Shown here one piece after another: positions 16,983 through 26,218 of a stretch of 64,000 nt of DNA. Origin of the DNA: Streptacidiphilus melanogenes (GTDB lineage Bacteria > Actinomycetota > Actinomycetes > Streptomycetales > Streptomycetaceae); NCBI RefSeq assembly GCF_000787835.1, contig NZ_BBPP01000001.1, positions 116,354 through 180,353 of the forward strand, read 5' to 3'. The position numbers and the translations under genes were made by a program. The notes beneath the pieces are model-generated. The model had not been told where the DNA came from and did not search any database. It saw only the letters and a list, made by a program, of their open reading frames with translations. Numbering within the stretch: position 1 is the first letter of the stretch; every line of letters starts with the position of its first letter.

Positions 16983-17801
16983 CGCAATCTTCACGCTACG
17001 GGCGTAGCGAGCGAAGAGGAAACCTTTCTCCTCCAGCAGTCCGACCAGTTCCATGCGCTGGGCGATCGACTTCGAACCGTGCGCGATCCGGGGTGCGTCA
17101 CCGGCCGCGAGCAGGGGTGCGAGGGTCAGACAGAGTTCGTCGAGACGGTCCGCCTCGGCCAGCTGACCCAGGAGCCGGGGCCCGCCCTCCGTCAGCTGCC
17201 GCGTCCAGCCGCGCTCCGCGAGCGCCGCGACGGCCCGGCCGACGTCGACCTGCTCCTCGCCGGCGACGACGACGTCCGCGACCCGCCGCGTCGCGGCCAG
17301 CGCGTCGGCCGGGGCGGCCTCCGCCGTCACCACCACGGTCGGCACCTTCGGCGAGGTGAACAGCGGCAGCGTGAGATCGAGGTCCAGGCTCCGGCTGACC
17401 ACCGCGATCACGGGGGCGGGCCCCTGGCCGCGGGCCGCGCGCTCCGAGGCGAACTCGGCGCGGGCCATGGCCGGGCGGTAGCCCTCGGCCCGGACCGTCT
17501 GCGCCCCGACCAGGACGACGTCCGCGAGCGCCCGCAGCACGCCGAAGATCCGCTTGTCGGCGGGGGAGGAGAGGCCGTCCGACAGACCGTCCAGACGGGC
17601 GGCCCCGTCCACGCTGGCGACCATGTTCGCCCGCAGCCACGGCCGGTCGGCGTCGCCCACCCCGGCGGGATAGGCATACGCGTCGGCCAGCGCCTCGAGG
17701 CTCCACAGGTCCTCGTCGGCACCGGCCGGTGCGGTCTCGTTCTGGCCCGGTCTGGAGGTGAGGTCCGTCACATCCGGGGCGTACGGAAGCAGTCTGCGCA
17801 C
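16977..17801 (-). CDS. RibD C-terminal-like pyrimidine reductase
   Basis: 274-residue NADPH-dependent reductase-like protein of the RibD C-terminal/dihydrofolate-reductase fold. Motifs seen are NMVASVDGAARLDGLS (about 59-74) with the family VxSVDG core, then LVGAQTVRAEGYRP, and LTEGGPRLLGQL near residue 220. RibD homologues reduce the ribosylamino-pyrimidine in riboflavin synthesis, but this stand-alone form has no deaminase domain and no rib genes nearby, so its substrate is uncertain. The GTG start (VRRLLPY) is preferred. It is divergent from zapE, with 45 bp between the starts. Confidence 0.8.
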   Translation of the reverse strand: MRRLLPYAPDVTDLTSRPGQNETAPAGADEDLWSLEALADAYAYPAGVGDADRPWLRANMVASVDGAARLDGLSDGLSSPADKRIFGVLRALADVVLVGAQTVRAEGYRPAMARAEFASERAARGQGPAPVIAVVSRSLDLDLTLPLFTSPKVPTVVVTAEAAPADALAATRRVADVVVAGEEQVDVGRAVAALAERGWTRQLTEGGPRLLGQLAEADRLDELCLTLAPLLAAGDAPRIAHGSKSIAQRMELVGLLEEKGFLFARYARSVKIAQ

Positions 17802-17846
17802 ATGGGGCAGTCTTCCACGCCCCCGCGGAACGTACCCTTGGGACTC

Positions 17847-18908
17847 GTGTCGCCTGCCCCTCACATAGCCCTGGCCGAGCGTCGGCCCGTCGTCGCCACG
17901 GAGCGGCTGATCGCGGAGATGATCCCGCCGCCCCGCTTCGAGCAGGCGCGCTTCAGCACCTACATACCGGACCAGCAGCAGCCCAGCCAGGCCGAGGCCG
18001 TTCGGGTGCTCGAGTCCTTCGCAGCAGGCCTCACCCCGCGCGACGGCGCCCCCAAGCCCGCGAAGAAGCGCTGGTTCGGCCGCCCCGCGCAGCCCGCGGC
18101 GCCCGCCGGCCCGGGCGGGGTCTACCTCGACGGCGGCTACGGCGTCGGCAAGACCCACCTGCTCGCCTCCCTGTGGCACGCCACCCCCGGCCCCAAGGCC
18201 TTCGGCACCTTCGTCGAGCTGACCAACCTCGTCGGCGCGCTGGGCTTCCAGCAGGCCGTGCAGGCGCTCTCCGGGCACACGCTCCTCTGCATCGACGAGT
18301 TCGAACTCGACGACCCGGGTGACACCGTCCTCGTCTCCACCCTGCTGACCCGCCTCGCCGAGGCCGGCGTCAAGCTCGCGGCCACCTCCAACACCCTGCC
18401 CGGCAAGCTCGGCGAGGGCCGGTTCGCCGCCTCCGACTTCATGCGCGAGATCCAGGGCCTGGCCTCCCGCTTCCGCAGCCTGCGCATCGACGGCCAGGAC
18501 TACCGCCACCGCGGCCTCCCCGAGGCCCCGCCGCCGTACAGCGACGCCCAGGTCACGGACCTGGCGACGGCCTACGGCGACGGCGCGTCCCTGGACGACT
18601 TCGACCGGCTGCTCGCGCACCTCTCCGAGGTCCACCCCTCCCGCTACGGTGCGCTCCTCGACGGCGTCGACGCCGTCTTCCTGCGCGGTGTCACGGCCGT
18701 CCCGGACCAGAGCACCGCCCTGCGCCTGGTCGTCCTCGCGGACCGCATGTACGACCGCGAACTGCCGGTCGTCGCCTCCGGCGTCGCGTTCGACTCCATA
18801 TTCAGCGAGGAGATGCTGAACGGCGGGTACAAGAAGAAGTACTTCCGCGCCATCTCCCGCCTGGTCGCGCTCGCGCGCGACAGCAGGCAGATAGCCGCCG
18901 CGCGTTGA
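17847..18908 (+). CDS. zapE: Cell division protein ZapE (AFG1-like ATPase)
   Basis: 353-residue AAA-type ATPase of the ZapE/AFG1 family, linked in other bacteria to Z-ring constriction under stress. Walker A is GGYGVGKT (96-103), Walker B is LLCIDEFEL (Asp150/Glu151), and the family end GGYKKKYFRAISRL lies near the C-terminus. The GTG start has only a weak ribosome-binding site. The stop codon overlaps the TTG start of the nitroreductase gene (TTGA), so translation may be coupled. Confidence 0.88.
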   Translation: MSPAPHIALAERRPVVATERLIAEMIPPPRFEQARFSTYIPDQQQPSQAEAVRVLESFAAGLTPRDGAPKPAKKRWFGRPAQPAAPAGPGGVYLDGGYGVGKTHLLASLWHATPGPKAFGTFVELTNLVGALGFQQAVQALSGHTLLCIDEFELDDPGDTVLVSTLLTRLAEAGVKLAATSNTLPGKLGEGRFAASDFMREIQGLASRFRSLRIDGQDYRHRGLPEAPPPYSDAQVTDLATAYGDGASLDDFDRLLAHLSEVHPSRYGALLDGVDAVFLRGVTAVPDQSTALRLVVLADRMYDRELPVVASGVAFDSIFSEEMLNGGYKKKYFRAISRLVALARDSRQIAAAR

Positions 18909-19432
18909 TCCACCCGCTGCTGGGCACGCGCTTCAGCCCGACCAAGTTCGACCCCGCGGGCAGGGTCGACGACCAGGCGCTGGAGCTGCTGCTCGAGGCG
19001 GCGCGGTGGGCGCCCTCCGCGGGGAACTCGCAGCCGTGGGGCTTCCTGGCGGCGCGCCCGGGGGAGCCCGCCCACGACCAGGTGGCCCCGCACCTCGCGC
19101 GCAGCTCCGCCCGCTGGGCGCTGGACGCCGGGCTGCTGGTGGTGACGCTCACCCGGCGCTGGGTCGACGAGCCGGGGATCGCGTACTCGGAGTTCGCCGA
19201 CTACGACCTCGGGCAGGCCGTCGCCCACCTCACCGTCCAGGCGCAGGCGCTGGACCTCGCCGTGCACCAGTTCCGGGCGTTCGACCTGGACGGGCTCACC
19301 GCCGAGCTGCGGCCCGGCCCCGGCTGGGAGATCGTCTCGATGCTCGCCGTCGGCCGCGCGGCCGACGGGCCGTCCCTCGCACGGGAGCGCCGCAGCGTGG
19401 CCGACCTGACCACCGCGCCGTTCCTGCCCTGA
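18905..19432 (+). CDS. Nitroreductase family protein
   Basis: 175-residue FMN-binding fold protein. The N-terminal family motif is AARWAPSAGNSQPWGFL (about 33-49), and the helix YDLGQAVAHLTVQAQALDL is typical of the NAD(P)H-dependent nitroreductases. It starts at a TTG overlapping the zapE stop. The physiological substrate is unknown. It converges on the methyltransferase gene, 34 bp away, with a 15-bp tandem repeat between the two stops. Confidence 0.82.
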   Translation: MIHPLLGTRFSPTKFDPAGRVDDQALELLLEAARWAPSAGNSQPWGFLAARPGEPAHDQVAPHLARSSARWALDAGLLVVTLTRRWVDEPGIAYSEFADYDLGQAVAHLTVQAQALDLAVHQFRAFDLDGLTAELRPGPGWEIVSMLAVGRAADGPSLARERRSVADLTTAPFLP

Positions 19433-19438
19433 TCCGCC

Positions 19439-19483
19439 AGACCGTGGCCACCCAGACCGTGGCCACCTAGACCGTGGCCACCG
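19439..19483. repeat. Three 15-bp tandem repeats at the 3' end of the methyltransferase gene
   Basis: Three copies of AGACCGTGGCCACCN lie at 19439-19453, 19454-19468 and 19469-19483. The third copy encodes the last residues of the methyltransferase (VATV), and its neighbour supplies the TAG stop; at that place the other copies read TGG, so one base change sets the protein end. Confidence 0.8.
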
Positions 19484-20258
19484 CCATGATGTGCGCGCTC
19501 GACGCGATCAACGCCGGGTCCTGTTCGGCCGCGCGTGCCGCGCGCAGGGCCGCCGTGACCAGGTCCTCGCGGTCCTCGACCAGCTCGGAGGCGAGCAGCG
19601 GCCAGAGCGGCCCCTCGATGCCGTAGACCCGGGGGTCGCCGAGGCCCGCGTCGCGGTACTCGGACCGCAGCTCCGCGACGGTGTGGAAGTAGGCGACCGT
19701 GAAGCCGGTCTCAGGGTCGTTCACTCCGCTCTCGGCCAGCTCGGCGGCGAGGTTCTCCGCCGCCTCGTCGGTCGTCAGCCGACCCAGCGCGGAGAGGTGC
19801 AGCAGCGGTGAGTGGCGTGAGATCACGGCCGACAGCACCACGCCCCCGGGGCGCACCACGCGCCGCGCCTCGCGCAGCGCCGCGATCCGGTCCGAGCGCT
19901 CCGGCAGGTGGTAGAGCGGGCCGAGCAGGAGCGCCGCGTCGCAGGAGGCGTCCGCCTGCTCCAGGCTCCGGGCGTCGCCGTCCGCGACGGTGAAGCCGCC
20001 GTGGCGCGCGGCCTGGGATCGGTGCAGCGGGACCGGGTCGAGCAGCGTGACCTCGTGACCTCGCGCGGCCAGCTCCGCCGCGTAGACCCCCGGGCCGCCG
20101 CCGATGTCGAGCACCCGGGCGGGGGTGGGTGGCAGATGGCGGGCCAGCAGCTCCAGGGTGCGCAGCCGTTCCACGCGGCCGCGGGCGTTGCGTTGGAGGC
20201 GCATCGACTCGTCGTAGGCGTCGGTGTAGAACTCGATGATCTCTGATTGGACGCTCAT
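19467..20258 (-). CDS. Class I SAM-dependent methyltransferase
   Basis: 263-residue Rossmann-fold methyltransferase. The SAM-binding motif I VLDIGGGPGVYAAELA is at about 49-64, the acidic end of strand 2 (LLDPVP) follows, and the motif IV region is CDAALLLGPLYHL. Substrate unknown; the N-terminus (EIIEFYTDAYDESMRL) is common in small-molecule methyltransferases. It is divergent from uvrB, with 83 bp between the starts. The protein ends in a tandem-repeat region, so its C-terminus may vary between strains. Confidence 0.85.
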   Translation of the reverse strand: MSVQSEIIEFYTDAYDESMRLQRNARGRVERLRTLELLARHLPPTPARVLDIGGGPGVYAAELAARGHEVTLLDPVPLHRSQAARHGGFTVADGDARSLEQADASCDAALLLGPLYHLPERSDRIAALREARRVVRPGGVVLSAVISRHSPLLHLSALGRLTTDEAAENLAAELAESGVNDPETGFTVAYFHTVAELRSEYRDAGLGDPRVYGIEGPLWPLLASELVEDREDLVTAALRAARAAEQDPALIASSAHIMAVATV

Positions 20259-20341
20259 GACGGGATGCTGCCAGTGCCGCCGAGGGGGCCGCCTCCCAAT
20301 TTCGCGGCCGTTTGTCAGTGGCGGGTCGTACGGTTGGTGGC

Positions 20342-22450
20342 GTGAGACCCATCACCGAGCTTCAGCGGTCCGTGGCGCCCTTCGAGGTCGTCAGTCCCTA
20401 CCAGCCCAACGGCGACCAGCCCACCGCCATCGCGGAGCTGGAGCGCCGGATCCGCGCGGGCGAGAAGGACGTGGTCCTGCTCGGCGCGACGGGCACCGGC
20501 AAGTCCGCCACCACGGCGTGGATGATCGAGAAGCTGCAGCGCCCCACCCTCGTCATGGCGCCGAACAAGACGCTCGCCGCCCAGCTGGCGAACGAGTTCC
20601 GCGAGCTGCTGCCGAACAACGCGGTCGAGTACTTCGTCTCGTACTACGACTACTACCAGCCCGAGGCGTACATCGCGCAGACGGACACCTACATCGAGAA
20701 GGACTCCTCGATCAACGAGGAGGTCGAGCGGCTGCGCCACTCGGCCACCAACTCGCTGCTCACCCGGCGCGACGTCGTCGTGGTCGCCTCCGTCTCCTGC
20801 ATCTACGGCCTGGGTACGCCGCAGGAGTACGCGGACCGGATGGTCCAGCTCAAGGTCGGCGACGAGATCGACCGGGACGCGCTGCTGCGCAGGTTCGTCG
20901 AGATCCAGTACAACCGCAACGATGTCGCTTTCACGCGCGGCACCTTCCGCGTCCGGGGCGACACGATCGAGATCTTCCCGGTCTACGAGGAGCTCGCGAT
21001 CCGCATCGAGATGTTCGGCGACGAGATCGAGGCGCTGAGCACCCTGCACCCGCTCACCGGTGAGGTGATCAGCGAGGACGAGACGGTCCACGTCTTCCCG
21101 GCCTCCCACTACGTCGCGGGTCCGGAGCGGATGGAGCGGGCCATCTCCGGGATCGAGGCGGAGCTGGAGGAGACCCTGGCCAAGCTGGAGAAGCAGGGCA
21201 AGCTGCTGGAGGCCCAGCGGCTGCGCATGCGCACGACGTACGACATCGAGATGATGCGTCAGATCGGCACCTGCTCCGGCATCGAGAACTACTCCCGTCA
21301 CATCGACGGCCGCACCGCCGGCAGCGCGCCCAACACCCTGATGGACTTCTTCCCTGAGGACTTCCTCCTGGTCATCGACGAGTCGCACGTCACCGTGCCG
21401 CAGATCGGCGCGATGTACGAGGGCGACGCCTCGCGCAAGCGGTCGCTGGTCGAGCACGGCTTCCGGCTGCCCTCGGCGATGGACAACCGTCCGCTGAAGT
21501 GGGAGGAGTTCGTCGAGCGCATCGGTCAGACGGTCTACCTCTCCGCCACGCCGGGCGAGTACGAGCTCTCCCGGAGCGACGGCCACGTCGAGCAGATCAT
21601 CCGCCCGACGGGTCTGATCGACCCGGAGATCGTGGTCAAGCCGACCGAGGGCCAGATCGACGACCTGGTCCACGAGATCCGGCTGCGCACGGAGAAGGAC
21701 GAGCGCGTCCTGGTCACCACGCTGACCAAGAAGATGGCCGAGGACCTGACGGACTACCTCCTGGAGCTCGGCATCCGGGTCCGCTACCTGCACAGCGACG
21801 TCGACACGCTGCGCCGCGTCGAGCTGCTGCGTCAGCTGCGCGTCGGCGACTACGACGTGCTGATCGGCATCAACCTGCTCCGTGAGGGCCTCGACCTGCC
21901 CGAGGTCTCGCTCGTCGCGATCCTGGACGCGGACAAGGAGGGCTTCCTGCGCTCGCCCCGGTCGCTGATCCAGACGATCGGCCGTGCCGCGCGCAACGTC
22001 TCCGGCCAGGTCCACATGTACGCGGACCGGATCACCCCGGCCATGGAGCACGCGATCTCGGAGACCAACCGTCGTCGCGAGATCCAGCAGGCGTACAACA
22101 CCGAGCACGGCATCGACCCGCAGCCGCTGCGCAAGAAGATCGGCGACATCCTGGACACCCTCACCCGCGAGGACATGGACACCGCCGAGCTGCTCAGCAC
22201 GGGCTACCGGGGGAGTGGGGGCGGCGGTCGCGGTCAGAAGGCCGCGGTTCCGGTGCTGGGCCTCAAGGCGGACGTCAAGGAGGCGAAGAGCCTCCCGGCC
22301 GCCGAGCTCGCGGAACTGATCGGCGAACTGACGGAACGTATGCACGCGGCGGCGGCCGAGCTGCAGTTCGAGGTGGCCGCCCGGCTCCGCGACGAGGTGA
22401 ACGAACTCAAGAAGGAGTTGCGCCAGATGCGGGAAGCCGGAATCGCCTGA
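20342..22450 (+). CDS. uvrB: UvrABC excinuclease subunit B
   Basis: 702-residue DNA-damage verification helicase of nucleotide excision repair. It has the Walker A motif GATGTGKS (48-55), the damage-probing hairpin region [19 protein letters not shown]-type DESH, helicase motif VI (QTIGRAARN), and a C-terminal UVR domain ([18 protein letters not shown]) that contacts UvrC. The GTG start (VRPITELQ) matches the family N-terminus; an in-frame TTG ten codons upstream is less likely. uvrA and uvrC are in the same window at 38473 and 48382. I see no LexA-type site ahead of it. Confidence 0.97.
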   Translation: MRPITELQRSVAPFEVVSPYQPNGDQPTAIAELERRIRAGEKDVVLLGATGTGKSATTAWMIEKLQRPTLVMAPNKTLAAQLANEFRELLPNNAVEYFVSYYDYYQPEAYIAQTDTYIEKDSSINEEVERLRHSATNSLLTRRDVVVVASVSCIYGLGTPQEYADRMVQLKVGDEIDRDALLRRFVEIQYNRNDVAFTRGTFRVRGDTIEIFPVYEELAIRIEMFGDEIEALSTLHPLTGEVISEDETVHVFPASHYVAGPERMERAISGIEAELEETLAKLEKQGKLLEAQRLRMRTTYDIEMMRQIGTCSGIENYSRHIDGRTAGSAPNTLMDFFPEDFLLVIDESHVTVPQIGAMYEGDASRKRSLVEHGFRLPSAMDNRPLKWEEFVERIGQTVYLSATPGEYELSRSDGHVEQIIRPTGLIDPEIVVKPTEGQIDDLVHEIRLRTEKDERVLVTTLTKKMAEDLTDYLLELGIRVRYLHSDVDTLRRVELLRQLRVGDYDVLIGINLLREGLDLPEVSLVAILDADKEGFLRSPRSLIQTIGRAARNVSGQVHMYADRITPAMEHAISETNRRREIQQAYNTEHGIDPQPLRKKIGDILDTLTREDMDTAELLSTGYRGSGGGGRGQKAAVPVLGLKADVKEAKSLPAAELAELIGELTERMHAAAAELQFEVAARLRDEVNELKKELRQMREAGIA

Positions 22451-22567
22451 GTGACGGACGCCCGTTTACTCCACCCCAAGCTCCGACGGAGCGCCTATGG
22501 TGCTCGATAGAAGCTGCATGGAACGGACACAGGTCCACGGGCGTCCGACAAAGGGGAGGGCCGAGCC

Positions 22568-23119
22568 ATGTCGGTGAGTCTGAGCACGGGCCAGAGCATC
22601 CGCCTCGACCACGCGGACGGGGAGGGCGGCCCGCCCGCGATCCGGCTCGACCTCGACTGGCAGGGTGCTCCGCGCCGGGGCATGTTCGGTTCGCGCCGGC
22701 GCGAGGTTGACCTCGACGCGTCCGCGGTGCTCTTCGCCGGCAGGGTCCTGGCGGACGTGGTCTTCTTCCAGCACCTGGTCAGCAACGACGGCTCGGTGCG
22801 GCACACCGGCGAGAGCGAGTCGATCACGGTGGACCTGGCCAGGGTCCCCGACCGGATCACGCAGATCGTCTTCACGGTGAACTCCTACAGCGGCCAGAGC
22901 TTCGCCGAGGTCCAGCACTTCAACTGCCGCCTGGTGGAGCAGAGCACCGGGGCCGAGTTCGCCCGCTTCACGCTGAGCGGCGGCGGCGAGCACCGCGGCC
23001 AGGTGCTGGCCAAGGTCGGCCGGGACGAGGGGGGCGCGTGGGAGCTCACCGCGATTGGCGTGCCCAGCCAGGGGCAGACCTTCCGGGAGATGCTGCCCGT
23101 GATCGAGAACCACCTGTGA
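22568..23119 (+). CDS. TerD family stress protein
   Basis: 183-residue TerD-type beta-sandwich protein; relatives bind Ca2+ and are tied to tellurite or general stress. The family core VFFQHLVSNDGSVRHTGES, then ITQIVFTVNSYSGQSFAEV, is clear; the acidic Ca2+ loop seen in many TerD proteins is partly changed (NDGSVRHTG). GGGGAGGG precedes the ATG. The stop overlaps the GTG of the GH16-like gene (GTGA). The 117-bp leader carries an 11-bp inverted repeat with a long spacer (22455-22465 and 22537-22547). Confidence 0.88.
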   Translation: MSVSLSTGQSIRLDHADGEGGPPAIRLDLDWQGAPRRGMFGSRRREVDLDASAVLFAGRVLADVVFFQHLVSNDGSVRHTGESESITVDLARVPDRITQIVFTVNSYSGQSFAEVQHFNCRLVEQSTGAEFARFTLSGGGEHRGQVLAKVGRDEGGAWELTAIGVPSQGQTFREMLPVIENHL

Positions 23120-23955
23120 GCACGCCCATGTCGACGTCACGTCAGGACCCGTCCTCCACTTCCGACACCCCCTCCACCTCCGGTACTCCGACCGCCGCCG
23201 CCACACCGTTCATTCCGTCCCCCGCCTCTGCGCCCGACGCCGCCACCGCCGCCGTCCCGCCCCGGGCGGCCTCCTGGGGCACGCCCTTCTGGTCAGAGGA
23301 GTTCAGCGGCCCGATCGCCTGGGGCCGACGCTGGGTGGGCGACACCACCTCGGCGTACCAGTACGGCAACCACAACCCCAACGACAACAAGCTCGACTGG
23401 CTGGATCCGAACGAGGTGTCCGTGGCGAACGGCGTCGCCACCTTCACCGCGCAGCCCAGCTCGCACCTCCTGCGGAACCGCAGGCACGCCTGGACCACCG
23501 GTCTGCTCACCACCGAGGGCTCGCAGGAGGGCTTCCAGGTCCAGGCCGGCGACCACATCGAGACCCGGGTGAAGCTGCCGACCGGTCTGGGCGCCTGGCC
23601 GGCGCTGTGGACCTGGAAGGACGGCAACGGCGAGATCGACTCCTTCGAGTACCACCCGGACAACCCGAACCTGCTGGAGCTGACCAACCACGTCAACGGA
23701 GGCGGCACCTACTACACCGACGCGAACGCGATCACGCCGGGCGCCTGGGTCACCGTCGGCACCACGTACGGCGCGGACTCGGTCGACTGGTACGTGGGCG
23801 GCGTCAAGGTCTACTCGGACGACACCGGTGTCGGCGAGGACTGGTCCGCCTACCTGATCCTCAACCTGTCCGTCTGCGCCGGCCGGTACCACCCGGCGCC
23901 GAGCGGCAGCGCCCCGATCACCTTCGCGGTCGACTACCTGCGCGTCTACCGCTGA
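23116..23955 (+). CDS. GH16-like (concanavalin-fold) protein without signal peptide
   Basis: 279-residue protein whose residues 55-279 resemble glycoside hydrolase family 16 beta-glucanases. The catalytic signature is intact: Glu173, Asp175 and Glu178 in GEIDSFEY. Family enzymes are normally secreted, yet this N-terminus is a Ser/Thr/Pro-rich tail (about 50 residues) with no hydrophobic signal. It is translationally coupled to the upstream TerD gene, implying production of the two proteins together in the cytoplasm. It could be a lectin-like partner of TerD, a non-classically exported enzyme, or a degenerate hydrolase. Confidence 0.75.
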   Translation: MSTPMSTSRQDPSSTSDTPSTSGTPTAAATPFIPSPASAPDAATAAVPPRAASWGTPFWSEEFSGPIAWGRRWVGDTTSAYQYGNHNPNDNKLDWLDPNEVSVANGVATFTAQPSSHLLRNRRHAWTTGLLTTEGSQEGFQVQAGDHIETRVKLPTGLGAWPALWTWKDGNGEIDSFEYHPDNPNLLELTNHVNGGGTYYTDANAITPGAWVTVGTTYGADSVDWYVGGVKVYSDDTGVGEDWSAYLILNLSVCAGRYHPAPSGSAPITFAVDYLRVYR

Positions 23956-24004
23956 CACCGTCCTCCCCGCAGCTCGTCGGCCCCTGTTTGTTAGGCTGGT
24001 GGAG

Positions 24005-24141
24005 CCAGCGGAGGGGAGTACTCCCTGAAACGGCGTTCCCGTCATCACGACGGTCCACGGACCGTCCGGGTTCGTCGGCCCGGCTCGTGAGAGCGGGTGG
24101 AGGAGACCTCCGGCAGACAAGCGTGTCTTCTGCCGGAGGAG
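24005..24141 (+). ncRNA. yybP-ykoY-like (Mn2+) riboswitch with SD-sequestering hairpin
   Basis: The conserved GGGGAGTA core (24013-24020) and a 3' GAGACCT segment (24103-24109) bracket a structured region ahead of a terC gene, the usual context of the manganese riboswitch. The 5' arm CGGAGG (24009-24014) can pair with CCTCCG (24107-24112). The same CCTCCGGCAGA (24107-24117) can instead pair with TCTGCCGGAGG (24129-24139), an 11-bp stem that hides the Shine-Dalgarno GGAGGAG (24135-24141). Ligand binding that stabilises the first pairing would expose the SD, so an ON switch acting on translation is inferred. A TAGGCT -10 lies at 23992-23997. Confidence 0.78.
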
Positions 24142-24150
24142 TAACCGTCC

Positions 24151-25161
24151 ATGGACGTTTCCCTGACCATGTGGGTCGCCACCGTCGTGGTGCTCGTGGT
24201 GCTGATCGCCGTCGACTTCTTCGTCGGCGGGCGCAAGCCGCACGAGGTTTCGCTGCGCGAGGCGGGCATCTGGTCCGCGATATGGATCGGCCTCGCCGGG
24301 CTCTTCGCGGGCTTCCTGTGGTGGCACTCCGGCTCGGCGCCGGCCGGGCAGTTCCTGGCCGGCTGGGTCACCGAGAAGTCGCTCAGCGTCGACAACCTCT
24401 TCGTCTTCGTGCTCATCATGGCGAAGTTCGCGGTCCCGCGCGTCCTCCAGCAGCGGGTGCTGCTGATCGGCGTGCTGATAGCCCTGGTGCTGCGCGCGGT
24501 CTTCATCGCCGCCGGGGCAGCCGTCATCGCCTCCTTCTCGTGGATCTTCTTCCTCTTCGGCGCCTTCCTGATCTGGACCGCCTGGAAGCTGATCAAGGAG
24601 GCCAGGGGCGGGGACAAGGACGAGGAGTACGAGGAGAACAAGCTGCTCCGCTCCGTCGAGCGGCGCTTTCCGACCACGGACGGCTACCGCGGCACCCGGC
24701 TCACCGTCGTCGAGGGCGGGCGGCGGCTGGTCACCCCGATGCTGCTGGTGATCCTGGCGATCGGCACCACGGACGTGCTCTTCGCGATGGACTCGATCCC
24801 CGCGATCTTCGGGCTGACGCAGGACGCCTATATCGTCTTCACCGCCAACGCCTTCGCGCTGATGGGCCTGCGCCAGCTCTACTTCCTCGTCGGCGGACTG
24901 CTGGACCGCCTGGTGCACCTCTCCTACGGCCTGTCGGTGATCCTCGGCTTCATCGGCGTGAAGCTCCTGCTGCACGCCCTCCACGAGGCGGGCGTCCACG
25001 GCGCGCCGGAGATCGGCACCCCGCTCTCGCTCGCCGTCGTGGTCGGCGTGCTGGCGGTCACCACCGCCACCTCGCTGCTCTCCTCCCGTCGAACGGCGCG
25101 GGCAACCCGTGCCACCTCCGGGGACGAGGCGCAGGAGCTCTCAGACGCGAGGCAGCGTTAG
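24151..25161 (+). CDS. TerC family membrane protein (probable Mn2+ exporter)
   Basis: 336-residue integral membrane protein with seven to nine predicted helices. Motifs seen are [16 protein letters not shown] (about 82-97) and the second acidic block [18 protein letters not shown] (about 207-224), characteristic of TerC. Homologues such as Alx export manganese and load metal-dependent exoenzymes. A long acidic cytoplasmic loop ([10 protein letters not shown]) separates the halves. Translation is probably controlled by the upstream riboswitch. Its 3' end overlaps the convergent dioxygenase gene by 21 bp, with no terminator between. Confidence 0.9.
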   Translation: MDVSLTMWVATVVVLVVLIAVDFFVGGRKPHEVSLREAGIWSAIWIGLAGLFAGFLWWHSGSAPAGQFLAGWVTEKSLSVDNLFVFVLIMAKFAVPRVLQQRVLLIGVLIALVLRAVFIAAGAAVIASFSWIFFLFGAFLIWTAWKLIKEARGGDKDEEYEENKLLRSVERRFPTTDGYRGTRLTVVEGGRRLVTPMLLVILAIGTTDVLFAMDSIPAIFGLTQDAYIVFTANAFALMGLRQLYFLVGGLLDRLVHLSYGLSVILGFIGVKLLLHALHEAGVHGAPEIGTPLSLAVVVGVLAVTTATSLLSSRRTARATRATSGDEAQELSDARQR

Positions 25162-26106
25162 CTGTTGCTCCAGCTCGGCGGCCGGGACGATCCCGGCGAC
25201 ACGCGGCGGATCCGCCGGCTCCAGCAGTCGGCTGGCCTGCCCGTCGACGCCGACGGGGATGTCTCCGTCGAGGGTGATCCGGCGGACCAGCCGCGGCTCG
25301 TCGCCGTAGTCGTTGACGGCGTAGTGCTGCGTGGCGCGGTTGTCCCAGATCGCGACGTCGCCGACCTCCCAGCGCCAGCGGACGGTGTGTTCGGGCTTCT
25401 CGACGAAGCGCTGGAACAGGGCGATCAGCTCCCGGCTGTCGTCGCTGGAGAAGCCGACCAGGCTCTGGGTGAAGGCGCCGAGCAGGATCGTCTTCTCGCC
25501 GGTCACCGGGTGGACCCGCACCACCGGGTGCTCGGTCTTGAACGCCGTCGCGACGAACACCTGCCGGAACAGCTCCGCCACCTCGCGGTTCTCCGCGAGC
25601 TCCGGGCGCAGCCCGAGCCGGGCGGCGTAGTCGAAGTCGTTGGTGTGGACGGCGCGCAGGTGTTCGGCGAAGACCTTGAGCGCGGGCGGCAGCGACCTGT
25701 AGGCGGCGGCGGTGTTGGCCCAGACCGTCTCGCCGCCGTAGGGCGGCAGCTCGACCGCCCGCAGGATCGACGCGGCCGGGTAGGCGGGGACGAAGGTGAC
25801 GTCCGTGTGCCAGTTGTTGGCCCGCACGCCCTTGGTCGCGTCGAGCTCGAAAACGTACCGCCCGTCGGCGGCGGGCACGGTCGGGTGGCCGACCGGCTGT
25901 CCGAGCAGCCGCGCGAAGTCCTCGTGGCTCACGTCGTCCAGGTGCTGCTGGTTCTTGAAGAAGATCACCTTGTGGGTGTGGAGCGCGGCCCGGATCGCTT
26001 CGACGGTCGGGCCGGACAGCTCGCCACCGAGCCTGACGCCGTGCACGAGGGCACCGATGCGACCGCCGAGTCGGGTGATCTGCACGGGATTTGGTGCCGT
26101 GGCCAT
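25141..26106 (-). CDS. TauD/TfdA-type 2-oxoglutarate dioxygenase
   Basis: 321-residue Fe(II)/2-oxoglutarate-dependent dioxygenase. The iron ligands are His100 and Asp102 in NWHTDVTF and the distal His261 in RATQHYA; Arg275/276 would bind 2-oxoglutarate. The family releases sulfite or alcohol from taurine, alkyl sulfates or phenoxyacetates, and the substrate here is unknown. GGAAGGAC supports the ATG at 26106. It is divergent from a TetR-type gene with an operator-like inverted repeat in the gap, so the TetR protein is its likely regulator. Confidence 0.88.
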   Translation of the reverse strand: MATAPNPVQITRLGGRIGALVHGVRLGGELSGPTVEAIRAALHTHKVIFFKNQQHLDDVSHEDFARLLGQPVGHPTVPAADGRYVFELDATKGVRANNWHTDVTFVPAYPAASILRAVELPPYGGETVWANTAAAYRSLPPALKVFAEHLRAVHTNDFDYAARLGLRPELAENREVAELFRQVFVATAFKTEHPVVRVHPVTGEKTILLGAFTQSLVGFSSDDSRELIALFQRFVEKPEHTVRWRWEVGDVAIWDNRATQHYAVNDYGDEPRLVRRITLDGDIPVGVDGQASRLLEPADPPRVAGIVPAAELEQQLTLPRV

Positions 26107-26136
26107 GGCCTTCGTCCTTCCAACGAGAACGTGTTT

Positions 26137-26159
26137 CAGGACATCGTGGACCTGTCCTG
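26137..26159. promoter_or_regulatory. Candidate TetR operator
   Basis: The perfect inverted repeat CAGGACA-9-TGTCCTG lies in the 112-bp gap between the divergent dioxygenase and TetR-type genes. The half-site centres are 16 bp apart, a normal spacing for a dimeric repressor. Confidence 0.55.
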
Positions 26160-26218
26160 TTGCAGAGTCATGGCCCGTGCATGAAGGATCATCCGACGGC
26201 TTCGGCCAGGATGGGGGC

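Noticed and set aside
20315-22345. 676-codon frame antisense to uvrB
   Set aside because: Asp/Leu/Val/Arg-biased mirror of uvrB with no domain; uvrB itself is certain.
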